NCBI GenBank assembly: GCA_958354085.1 | Contig: CATWUX010000023.1 | Span: 1 to 22,381, forward strand | Origin: an uncultured Oscillospiraceae bacterium | Lineage (GTDB): Bacteria > Bacillota > Clostridia > Oscillospirales > Acutalibacteraceae | DNA: 22,381 nt | Direction: 5' to 3' | Part shown: one piece after another, positions 14,138-21,114 of the stretch | How the letters are laid out: every line of letters begins with the position of its first letter | Position numbering within the stretch: the first letter of the stretch is position 1 | The notes under the pieces: generated by a model | The model's database searches: none | What the model saw: the letters and a program-made list of their open reading frames with translations, nothing else | What the model was told of the DNA's origin: nothing | Translations under genes and position numbers: made by a program

Positions 14138-16171
14138 TTAGGCTTTGCAGCGGCGCCGGCCAAGGAAAACGACACCGGCGGCAGCCGAAAGAACCAATAA
14201 CAATGCTCCGACAAAGCTCTCGTTTGCACCGGTATCGGCGGACGCGGGAGCTTCCGTGGTCGAACCGGACGTCTGCTCGGTCGAACCGGAAGGCTTTTCA
14301 GTCGAACCGGACGTCTGCCCGGTCGAAGAGGTATCCGCCGGTGCAAAGGTCAGATTTACACTGTCGAGATAGATGGTATAGTTAATATACTTGGCGGCAA
14401 ACTCGATTTTCACGGAAACTACTTTGTCCGGCAACGGTTGAGTCGGCGTGATCACCGAGGAATAGTAATTGTAGGCCGGCACCGTGTTTTCATACAGCAG
14501 CGTTCCGGGCGTTTTGGTCATGGCGATCGGGACGTCCTGATCGGAGCCTTCCACCCGGGCAAAAACCGTCAGCCAGCCGTCAACATTCTCGGGCAAAAAG
14601 CCCTCGATCAACGACGCATTCAGCTTCAGGTCGGTAATGTAACAGTCTTTCTGGGCATAGCGGAAATATCCGGCAGGGCCATGGCCTTCTTTCACGATAA
14701 CGGACTGCCCCACAAAACCGTCTTTTAGGACGCGTACGTTGCTGCTGTCCACCACATGGGAGAGATCCTCGAAATCGTCAAAGCCATCCCAGCCCTCGGT
14801 CATCGTAACCCCATCCCAGGTATCCGTATTATCCGGCTCGGGATCCGTCCACTCGACAACACTCTCTTTGGGTCTGTAAAGGATTTCTGCGCCGCTGGCC
14901 ATCATATACCAGTTGGTATAATCTGCGGAAAACGTATAGCGCACCGAGGTTACTCCTTCGGGCAAAGAGGCGGCCGGTGTCAGCCAAACCGTCGAATACG
15001 TATAGGAGCCGCCGGAGATTTTTCCAAGCGTCACCGGCTTGCTGGTGTTCAGCGCAACGGGGGTCCAGTCTCCATCTGCTCCCGCTTGTACTTCCAATCG
15101 GATCAAATCATTGATGGAGCTATATCCCTTGATCGCCAGATAATAGGCTACATCGTCATACATCAGGGTGAGCTGCAGCCGGGCATCGGCGATCGTGTTG
15201 CTGCCCTGCGCGGTATACACAATGTTACCCTCTCCGGCTGCCCGAACCAAGCAATTGACCTTGGTATCGCCAAAGCTTTTTCCGGTTTCCACACTCACAT
15301 TCTGATAAGAGGACGCCTTGCTCAGATCGGCGTAATCCTCCCGGATGCCGGTTCCCTGCGCAAACAGCCAGGGGAGCATCTCTTTTTCCTCAAAAACCTT
15401 AAACCAGATCCCGTGATCCAGCCCCTCGTATTCGGTGTACCGCGCAACGCAGCTGCCCGCCGCCTGCAAAGCGGCGTACATTTCCTGTGAACAGGAAACG
15501 GAAACAGCAGCGTCCGCCGTTCCGTGGAACATCCAGACCGGAAGATCTTTCACTTTCGCGGCCATTGCGGGATCGCAGCCGCCGCAGATGGGCACGGCGG
15601 CCGTCATCAGATCCGGGTAGCGGGTCACTAAATCCCATGTACCGTAACCACCCATCGAAACGCCCAGCACATAGCTGCGAGCCGGATCGGTATGGCAGGA
15701 CGTCTTGGTGCTCTCGATCAGTTCCTTAGCCGCCAACAGCGCCGGCGTAATGGAAAAGGAGGTCTGGTCATAAGTCGTACAAGGGGGTGTCTTCGCCAAT
15801 ACGCCGGCATAATCGATCCAGGTTTGACCGCCTTCCCATTTCGCCAGAGGCGCCAGGAACACACAATTCAGTCCGCGGCTGTAAAGCTGTTTTTTCAGCG
15901 CTTGATACCCGCTCAGATCGGTATCGCCGCCCACTCCGTGAAGATAAACCACCAAGGGATACCGGCTGCTTTCATCAAAATCCTTCGGTTTGACCAAATA
16001 GTACACGAGCGTCTGTCCGTTTGAAGCGGTAAACTCCAGCTTTTCCTCCACGAAAGGCGGATCGGAGGGAGAACCCTCGGCCAGCGCCACAGGGGAAGAA
16101 ACCATCCCGCAAACGCAGGCTGCCGAGAGAGCCACTGAGGTGATGCGGGAAATCCATTTTGCCTTTTTCAT
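14138..16171 (-). CDS. Secreted, probably wall-anchored alpha/beta-hydrolase (PHB depolymerase/feruloyl esterase-like) with two C-terminal beta domains
   Basis: A 677-residue surface protein. Residues 1-31 are a signal peptide (KK..., hydrophobic core, VALA). Residues 40-275 form an alpha/beta hydrolase with oxyanion motif YLHGVGG (76-82), nucleophile elbow GVSMGG (Ser172), Asp220 in HGTAD and His253 in LDHG, an intact Ser-Asp-His triad. This is the esterase/prolyl-oligopeptidase-like type seen in carbohydrate esterases and polyester depolymerases. Two beta-rich segments follow (about 285-440 and 450-605). They end in similar stretches (SVRYTFSADYTNWYM and SVKIEFAAKYINYTI) and look like duplicated ligand-binding domains. 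A Ser/Thr-Gly linker with heptad repeats leads to SADTGA, a hydrophobic helix and a GRRRCKA tail, which resembles a degenerate LPXTG sorting signal. The ATG at 16171 has AAAGGGTGG upstream. The substrate is inferred to be plant-wall or other ester-linked polysaccharide. Confidence 0.85.
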   Translation of the reverse strand: MKKAKWISRITSVALSAACVCGMVSSPVALAEGSPSDPPFVEEKLEFTASNGQTLVYYLVKPKDFDESSRYPLVVYLHGVGGDTDLSGYQALKKQLYSRGLNCVFLAPLAKWEGGQTWIDYAGVLAKTPPCTTYDQTSFSITPALLAAKELIESTKTSCHTDPARSYVLGVSMGGYGTWDLVTRYPDLMTAAVPICGGCDPAMAAKVKDLPVWMFHGTADAAVSVSCSQEMYAALQAAGSCVARYTEYEGLDHGIWFKVFEEKEMLPWLFAQGTGIREDYADLSKASSYQNVSVETGKSFGDTKVNCLVRAAGEGNIVYTAQGSNTIADARLQLTLMYDDVAYYLAIKGYSSINDLIRLEVQAGADGDWTPVALNTSKPVTLGKISGGSYTYSTVWLTPAASLPEGVTSVRYTFSADYTNWYMMASGAEILYRPKESVVEWTDPEPDNTDTWDGVTMTEGWDGFDDFEDLSHVVDSSNVRVLKDGFVGQSVIVKEGHGPAGYFRYAQKDCYITDLKLNASLIEGFLPENVDGWLTVFARVEGSDQDVPIAMTKTPGTLLYENTVPAYNYYSSVITPTQPLPDKVVSVKIEFAAKYINYTIYLDSVNLTFAPADTSSTGQTSGSTEKPSGSTEQTSGSTTEAPASADTGANESFVGALLLVLSAAAGVVFLGRRRCKA
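14259..14321. repeat. Three 21-bp tandem repeats in the esterase linker
   Basis: Units start at 14259, 14280 and 14301, each beginning GTCGAACCGGA. The first and third are identical over their first 18 bases. On the minus strand they encode seven-residue units of the type TSGSTEx/PSGSTEx in the Ser/Thr-rich stalk before the wall anchor. Such repeats can change in number by slippage and vary the stalk length. Confidence 0.85.
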
Positions 16172-16242
16172 GCTTTTATTCCACCCTTTCCTTAATACAT
16201 GCTATATAAAATAGCCTTTTCACGTGTATACTTTCAATTCAA

Positions 16243-16270
16243 ATTTTACAAGGAATAAAAACATTGTCAA
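16243..16270 (-). promoter_or_regulatory. Promoter of the esterase gene
   Basis: On the minus strand TTGACA (16270-16265), a 16-nt spacer and TAAAAT (16248-16243) give a start near 16236 and a leader of about 65 nt. The leader contains a small hairpin GCTAT/ATAGC (16215-16201). The AT-rich gap 16172-16380 holds no gene; besides this promoter it contains only the terminator of the next gene. Confidence 0.75.
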
Positions 16271-16326
16271 TTGGTTTGATTTTTGCTTCTTGTAATCTCA
16301 AATTCATATTTTGACAAAGGCAGCAA

Positions 16327-16360
16327 AAAACCGAGCTGCGAAGATCCGCAGCCCGGTTTT
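16327..16360 (-). terminator. Intrinsic terminator of the beta-propeller gene
   Basis: The stem pairs AAAACCG/CGGTTTT and GCTGCG/CGCAGC with one A-C mismatch and a 6-nt loop. On the minus strand it is followed by a run of six T (TTTTTTGC). It lies 20 nt after the gene's stop codon. Confidence 0.9.
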
Positions 16361-16380
16361 GCCGTCTTTGTATTCAGTAT

Positions 16381-18324
16381 TTAAAAGGAAAGCGACTCTA
16401 CGAGCAGGAACGTATCCAAACGGTAGCTGGCGATGACGTTTGACGTCACCAAATAGAGATAGTCGTCGATATACAGACCGCGTAGCTGATCAGCCCAACC
16501 GTATACGTTGTCCGGCAGCTCCAGCGCTTCCAGCATACGGAATCCGCCCGCCGCGTCATATGTGAACAGCATATATTGCATCGTATCCGCGCTGACCGGG
16601 AGGCCGATCAGGTTGCGCTCCGGCGAAACCAGAATGGCTTTATGATTGTACGACGCCTCGCTATAGAAAAAGCCCGTGCCGAACGGCCGCTTGTGCACCT
16701 CAGTCACGTTTGTGGGATCGGAAACATCGAACATGGACAGCTTCATGCCGGTGACGCGGCCGTTCTCATCCGCCTCCTTCCCCACTCCCAACAGCAGGCC
16801 GTCGCCGTAAGGGTGAAGATATTCGGAAAAGCCGGGGATCTTCAGCGCGCTGAGCACCGTGGGCTTTGCCGGATCGGACAGATCCACCGCAAACAGCGGG
16901 TCGGTCTGCCGGAAAGTCACAAAGTAGCCGGTCTCGCCCGCAAACCGCACCGAATATACCCGCTCGCCCTTTGCCAGATCCTCCACCGCGCCGACGATCT
17001 TCAGATCGCCGTCCAGCACATACAGGTTGTTCGACGTGCCGCCCGCGGTCACGGAAGCAACCAGGCCGTCGGTGTATTCCGTCCACTCGTTCGCAGTGGT
17101 CACAACGCGGAAATGCCCGTCGTATTCGTCCATGGAAAACTGGTTGAGCAGCGTACCCTTGACCGTGCCGCTCGCTTTGATTTCCAGCTTGCCGTCCTGC
17201 GCCTCGATGCGCAGCAGATTGGTGCAGGAGGTCGATTTGCTGCCGGTTTTGACCGTCGCGCCGGTGGCGAGCAGAATGTTTTTGTCGTTGGCGTACAGCT
17301 CCGTTCCGCCGCTGAACACCGCCTGCGCGTCAATATGCTGCTGCGGGCGGCGGACATCGATGCCGGTGATTACGGTGTAGCTGACGGAGGCCGGCTGCGG
17401 CGGCATGGCAATAGCCTCCGCCGGCAGCAAAACGGCTTCTTCCCCTCGGAACAAGCGGGGAATGTAGGTTTCCGGTTTGCTTTTATCCACTGTCATACCG
17501 CTAACGGTCGTGAACAGATATAGCGTGTCCCCCACCATGCGCGAGGTGAAATAGCCGCCGCTTTGTCCGAGCTGTCCGCTCACGGCCGGCGCGGCGCGGT
17601 CGGAAATATCGTAAATCACGGCATAGGTGCGTGTCGGCTGCCCATACCAACCATAATAACAGCCGTCCACAATTTCCGGGGCAATATCGGGCTTTGTCTG
17701 ACCGTCCGTGGTTTTCGGCTGCACATCGGGATCCACCATCTGCCGGAAAACCACAAGCCGATCGCCGGTGATATACAGCTCCCGCGTCGCCAGCCCGCTG
17801 TCGGGTGCGGAAGGCAGCGCGGTACGGGACACCTCCCGCAGCGCCCCTTGCTCGGCTTCGGCAATGATCAGAGTACCGCCGGACAGCATATAGATATACC
17901 GTCCGTCGGTTTTGACCACATCCGCCTCCTGCACACCGGCGACCTGCAGATTGGTGTCGCTGTAATCCGGCGCGGCGGAATCGCCTGCCGCCGTCCCGGT
18001 ATTCATCTCCGGTGCGGCACCGTCCGCCACCATCGCTTCGTTTTTGGCGAAACCGCCGGGCAACAGCTTCTCCCACAGCGACGGCTCGTTTTGTTTTTGC
18101 AGCGTGCGGATGACCGCGTATATCTCGTCATAGGAGCCGGACTTTTCAACGGCGGCCGCCGGAAGCGGCTCCGAGCGGTTCAGCAGCCGCCAAGCGGCAT
18201 ATCCGCCGCCGCCCAGCAGCACGGCGCCCGCGCTCAGCAGCGCGAGCAGGCGGATTTTCTTCCCGCGGGAGGGAGCTTTTTGCGGAGCTGCCGGCGGAAC
18301 CGGCGATGCTGTCGGCAGATTCAT
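16381..18324 (-). CDS. Membrane-anchored beta-propeller domain protein (Beta_propel family, distant WD40-like)
   Basis: From the ATG at 18324 the product has 647 residues. A short Pro/Ala-rich cytoplasmic N terminus precedes a single membrane segment (about 24-48), a helical/low-complexity spacer (55-120) and a large extracytoplasmic domain (122-647). The start of that domain, TNLQVAGVQEADVVKTDGRYIYML, is the hallmark of the secreted beta-propeller family common in clostridia and archaea. YLHPYGDGLLLGVG and MKLSMFDVSDPTNV are further repeated-blade motifs. The biochemical role of the family is unknown; surface binding is a guess. The frame is open far upstream of 18324, but the membrane-anchor N terminus and AAGGGA at 11 nt support this start. 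A weak promoter (TTGCCG, 17 nt, TGTTAT; 18405-18377) may serve it. It is monocistronic. Confidence 0.88.
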   Translation of the reverse strand: MNLPTASPVPPAAPQKAPSRGKKIRLLALLSAGAVLLGGGGYAAWRLLNRSEPLPAAAVEKSGSYDEIYAVIRTLQKQNEPSLWEKLLPGGFAKNEAMVADGAAPEMNTGTAAGDSAAPDYSDTNLQVAGVQEADVVKTDGRYIYMLSGGTLIIAEAEQGALREVSRTALPSAPDSGLATRELYITGDRLVVFRQMVDPDVQPKTTDGQTKPDIAPEIVDGCYYGWYGQPTRTYAVIYDISDRAAPAVSGQLGQSGGYFTSRMVGDTLYLFTTVSGMTVDKSKPETYIPRLFRGEEAVLLPAEAIAMPPQPASVSYTVITGIDVRRPQQHIDAQAVFSGGTELYANDKNILLATGATVKTGSKSTSCTNLLRIEAQDGKLEIKASGTVKGTLLNQFSMDEYDGHFRVVTTANEWTEYTDGLVASVTAGGTSNNLYVLDGDLKIVGAVEDLAKGERVYSVRFAGETGYFVTFRQTDPLFAVDLSDPAKPTVLSALKIPGFSEYLHPYGDGLLLGVGKEADENGRVTGMKLSMFDVSDPTNVTEVHKRPFGTGFFYSEASYNHKAILVSPERNLIGLPVSADTMQYMLFTYDAAGGFRMLEALELPDNVYGWADQLRGLYIDDYLYLVTSNVIASYRLDTFLLVESLSF

Positions 18325-18477
18325 AGTCTGACCAGTCCCTTCTTTTAAAAGAGTCGTTCTGTCTAATAAGTGGCCGATAACAGGCGTTTTGTTGCAGGAC
18401 GGCAAAAAATTTTTATAGCCGGTTTGTTTCCTTTCTGCACGTTTTTGTTTCCGCTCTGCATTTTTTACAGCGGCGGC

Positions 18478-18506
18478 TTGCTTTTTTCTTTTCCGCCTTA
18501 TATGAT
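18478..18506 (+). promoter_or_regulatory. Promoter of the 46-aa small gene
   Basis: TTGCTT (18478-18483), a 17-nt spacer and TATGAT (18501-18506) form a good sigma-A-type promoter on the plus strand, predicting a start near 18513. It is followed within 35 nt by a strong RBS and a start codon. The gap between the beta-propeller gene and this promoter is pyrimidine-rich and otherwise featureless, apart from an 11-bp inverted repeat (18418-18428 with 18513-18523). Confidence 0.65.
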
Positions 18507-18539
18507 AAGAGCAACAAACCGGCGAGAGGAGCCGCGTAC

Positions 18540-18680
18540 ATGGATTGGAAAACCTATGACAAACGGTGCACGCACGCAATTGAAATCCGCACGGCATTGG
18601 GTGACGCCCCGCTGCTGCCGCCCGCCGGCGGCTATACGGCTGAATACGCTGCTGACGAAATAAACCTCGCGTCTCTATGA
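18540..18680 (+). CDS. Hypothetical 46-aa small protein with its own promoter and terminator
   Basis: The ATG at 18540 is preceded by GAGAGGAG at 8 nt and opens 46 codons. The product starts MDWKTYDKRCTHAIEIRTAL and ends AEYAADEINLASL. It has seven acidic and four basic residues plus a single Cys (10), with no membrane segment or signal peptide. Codon choice (CTG, CCG, GCC, GGC) matches the neighbouring genes. A promoter (18478-18506) and a perfect rho-independent terminator (18707-18737) bracket it on the same strand, and no other plus-strand gene lies between yifB and here that the terminator could serve. I do not recognise the sequence. Alternatives are a small regulatory RNA of about 225 nt with a dual-function ORF, or the 5' remnant of a lost gene. 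Confidence 0.6.
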   Translation: MDWKTYDKRCTHAIEIRTALGDAPLLPPAGGYTAEYAADEINLASL

Positions 18681-18706
18681 AATCAACGGTTCCTTCGGGT
18701 TCCCGC

Positions 18707-18737
18707 ACAGCTGCCGAAATCGGCAGCTGTTTTTTTA
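18707..18737 (+). terminator. Strong intrinsic terminator after the 46-aa gene
   Basis: A perfect 10-bp stem (ACAGCTGCCG with CGGCAGCTGT) with an AAAT loop is followed by seven further T. There is no T-run on the opposite strand, so it stops only plus-strand transcription. It insulates the pst promoter just downstream. Confidence 0.93.
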
Positions 18738-18745
18738 TGCAATTT

Positions 18746-18788
18746 CTAAACCGCGGTTAACACAGCGCTAACAATCGGGGGGTATTCT
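18746..18788 (+). promoter_or_regulatory. PhoP-type box and promoter of the pst operon
   Basis: TTAACA (18757-18762) and CTAACA (18768-18773) are direct repeats with 5-nt spacing, the 11-bp periodicity of PhoP-binding repeats in Gram-positive bacteria. A weaker third copy (CTAAAC, 18746-18751) continues the phase upstream. A TATTCT -10 (18783-18788) lies 9 nt downstream with no separate -35, as expected for an activator-dependent promoter induced by phosphate starvation. No phoP/phoR genes are in the window. Confidence 0.7.
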
Positions 18789-18833
18789 GTGCTTGTACCA
18801 AGAGAAAAAGAAAACGATTCAGGAGGAAGAATC

Positions 18834-19709
18834 ATGAAAAAATGGTTATGTGCTTTATCCGCCGCGGCCATGTCCGTACTGCTTCTGGCAGGCTGCGAAA
18901 CCGGCGAGGTCGGCAGCAATCCCGGCTCCCCCGCCGACGATAGTTCGTCCGCCGGCACGGCGGCGCTGTCCGGCAAGCTGGTATTCGCCGGCTCCAGCTC
19001 GATGGGCCCCGTGTGCGACGCGTTGACCGAGGCTTTCAAGGAAGCCAATCCAAATGTCACCACCGAGGTCGGCGTGACCGGCTCCGGCGCGGCGATCACC
19101 GCGCTGTCCGACGGAACCGCCCAGATCGGCAATCTCTCCCGCGCCGTCAAGGCTGAGGAAAACGCGGAGGGCCGCTTTGAATCCATCGTGATCGCCAAGG
19201 ACGGCATCGCGGTTGTCGTCAACCCGAGCAACACCGTTTCCGCGCTGACCAAACAGCAGATCGCGGACATTTACACCGGCAAGATCACCAACTGGAAAGA
19301 GCTCGGCGGCGCCGACAAAGCCATCTATGTCATCGGCCGCGACGCCAGCTCCGGCACCCGGGACGGCTTTGAGGATATTCTGAAGATCAAAGGCAGCTGC
19401 CAATACGGCGCGGAGCTGAAAGAAACCGGCGACGTCAAGCAGAAGGTCGCCAGCGATGAATTCGCAATCGGCTATATCTCCTTCGCCTCGGTCAGCGACG
19501 GCGTAAAAGCACTGACAGTCGACGGCGTCGCCCCCTCCGAAGCGACCATCGCCGACGGCAGCTACAGCATCCAGCGCCCCTTCGTTCACGCATACGCCAA
19601 AGGCACCACGGATCCCCGCGTGCTGGCATACCTCGAATTTCTGAAAACCGACACCGCGCAAAATCTGATCAAAGCGGAAAAACTGGTTCCCAACAAATTC
19701 TGGGAATGA
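18834..19709 (+). CDS. pstS: Phosphate ABC transporter substrate-binding lipoprotein PstS
   Basis: PstS captures inorganic phosphate outside the membrane and hands it to PstCA. The 291-residue precursor has a lipoprotein signal ending in LLAG-C (Cys21). The mature part shows phosphate-contact segments AGSSSMGPVCDAL, VTGSGAAI, NLSR and GRDASSGTRDGFE, plus ADIYTGKITNWKELGG, all typical of the PstS/PBP-like family. The ATG at 18834 is set by AGGAGG at 7 nt; the frame's extension upstream runs into the promoter. It is the first gene of pstSCAB. A GC hairpin follows the stop, which may raise pstS mRNA level over the permease genes. Confidence 0.96.
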   Translation: MKKWLCALSAAAMSVLLLAGCETGEVGSNPGSPADDSSSAGTAALSGKLVFAGSSSMGPVCDALTEAFKEANPNVTTEVGVTGSGAAITALSDGTAQIGNLSRAVKAEENAEGRFESIVIAKDGIAVVVNPSNTVSALTKQQIADIYTGKITNWKELGGADKAIYVIGRDASSGTRDGFEDILKIKGSCQYGAELKETGDVKQKVASDEFAIGYISFASVSDGVKALTVDGVAPSEATIADGSYSIQRPFVHAYAKGTTDPRVLAYLEFLKTDTAQNLIKAEKLVPNKFWE

Positions 19710-19722
19710 TGGTAACGGCGCA

Positions 19723-19745
19723 CGGCGGGACCGGTTGTCCCGCCG
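19723..19745 (+). other. GC-rich hairpin between pstS and pstC
   Basis: A perfect 9-bp stem (CGGCGGGAC with GTCCCGCCG) with a 5-nt loop lies 13 nt after the pstS stop, with no T-run. This arrangement is typical of a 3' stabilising structure or processing site. It would let the highly needed binding protein be made in excess over PstCAB. Confidence 0.75.
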
Positions 19746-19770
19746 ATTCGCGCTGTCAAGGAGGAGTTCC

Positions 19771-21114
19771 ATGTCCGCACCCGCACTCGTACTGTCCGAT
19801 ACTGCACAGCGCAAACAAGCGCTGCGGCTGCGGCTGCTGACCGTGAGCACTCTGGCGCTCACGGCCGCGGTCGCGGCGGCATTTTTCCTGCCGTTTGTCA
19901 CCTTCCGGCTGGACGGCGCCGACTATACGTTCCGGCCGCTGCAAATCCTCACCGGCTTTATCCGGCTGGGCGGCGAAAAAATCGGCATGCCGCTGCCTGC
20001 CCGAATCCTCATCGCGGCGGCGCCGCTGTTGACGCTGGCCGGCGGCGGTTTTCTGCTCGGCAAAAAAGCCGGCTGGGCGGCCGGCGCCTTTTCACTGGCC
20101 GCGCTGCTGCCGGTCGCCGCCATGATGAGCATCAACTCCGTTTCCTCTGCGTTTGTAGCGGCGGGAGCCAGCACCGTGGAGCTGGCGTACCATACCGCGC
20201 TCGCAATCGGGCTTTTGGGTAATCTGCTTGCCGCCATCCTCTCCATGTGCACCCGCGGTACCGAGCAGCTGGCGGAGGCGGTATTTCGCGTGTTCGCCTG
20301 CCTGTCGGTCGGCTCGGTGGTCATTATCACCGTGTATATGATCGTATCCGGCACGCCCGCTCTCGCGGAGATCGGGCTGGGCAACTTCCTGTTCGGCGCC
20401 GAATGGGAACCTGCCAACGGCGTTTACGGCATCCGCCATATGATCCTTGCGTCAGTATTCGGCATGGCGGGCGCGATCGCCCTCGGCGTTCCCGTGGGAC
20501 TGCTGACCGCCATTTTCCTTGCGGAGCTGGCGCCGCCGCGCGTCGCCAAGGTCGTGCGCCCGGCGGTGGAGCTGCTCGCCGGCATCCCCTCGGTCATCTA
20601 CGGCTTTTTCGGCATGATGGTGATCGTACCGCTGATCCGGCGGCTGTTTCCCGATTCCTTCGGCGACAGTCTGCTGGCGATGATTCTCATCCTCGCGATC
20701 ATGGTGCTGCCCACCATCATCAGCGTGTCCGAAACCGCGCTGCGCGCCGTGCCGCCCGCCTACCGCGAGGCGTCCATGGCGCTGGGCAACACGCGTATCG
20801 GCACGATCTTTGACGTGCAGGTCCCCGCCGCCAAATCCGGCATCCTCGCGGGCGTGATCCTCGGCGTGGGCCGCGCCATCGGCGAGACGATGGCGGTGGT
20901 CATGGTGTGCGGCAACGTCGTTCGCTTCCCAGAGCTGCTCAAAAGCGTGCGCCCGCTCACCGGCGGCGTGGTGCTGGAGATGAGCTATTCCTACGGTCTG
21001 CACCGGCAGGCGCTGTTCAGCATCGGGCTGGTGCTGTTCGTGTTCATCATGATCGTGAACATCTCGTTTACGCTCTTATCCCGAAGAGGAGTGAAAATGG
21101 ATGGAAAAAACTGA
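19771..21114 (+). CDS. pstC: Phosphate ABC transporter permease PstC with a four-helix N-terminal extension
   Basis: The C-terminal part (about 165-447) is a standard PstC permease. VFRVFACLSVGSVVIITVYM is the first helix, followed by the extracellular FLFGAEWEPANGVYG loop, LLAGIPSVIYGFFGM, and the ABC-coupling EAA loop around AYREASMALGNTRIGTIFDV. GRAIGETMAVVMVCGN is a further landmark. The product is 447 residues, while ordinary PstC proteins are about 290-320. The extra 160 residues hold four predicted membrane segments (about 22-41, 77-96, 101-118, 139-158), with an external loop containing DGADYTFRPLQILTGF. The ATG at 19771 has AGGAGG at 7 nt, so the extension is translated from the normal start and is not an annotation artefact. 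The function of the extension is unknown. Confidence 0.94.
   Translation: MSAPALVLSDTAQRKQALRLRLLTVSTLALTAAVAAAFFLPFVTFRLDGADYTFRPLQILTGFIRLGGEKIGMPLPARILIAAAPLLTLAGGGFLLGKKAGWAAGAFSLAALLPVAAMMSINSVSSAFVAAGASTVELAYHTALAIGLLGNLLAAILSMCTRGTEQLAEAVFRVFACLSVGSVVIITVYMIVSGTPALAEIGLGNFLFGAEWEPANGVYGIRHMILASVFGMAGAIALGVPVGLLTAIFLAELAPPRVAKVVRPAVELLAGIPSVIYGFFGMMVIVPLIRRLFPDSFGDSLLAMILILAIMVLPTIISVSETALRAVPPAYREASMALGNTRIGTIFDVQVPAAKSGILAGVILGVGRAIGETMAVVMVCGNVVRFPELLKSVRPLTGGVVLEMSYSYGLHRQALFSIGLVLFVFIMIVNISFTLLSRRGVKMDGKN

Noticed and set aside
18370..18663. 97-codon plus-strand frame overlapping the 46-aa gene in another phase
   Set aside because: It starts upstream of the predicted promoter, has no RBS, and its composition is unlike a protein; the 46-codon frame is better supported.
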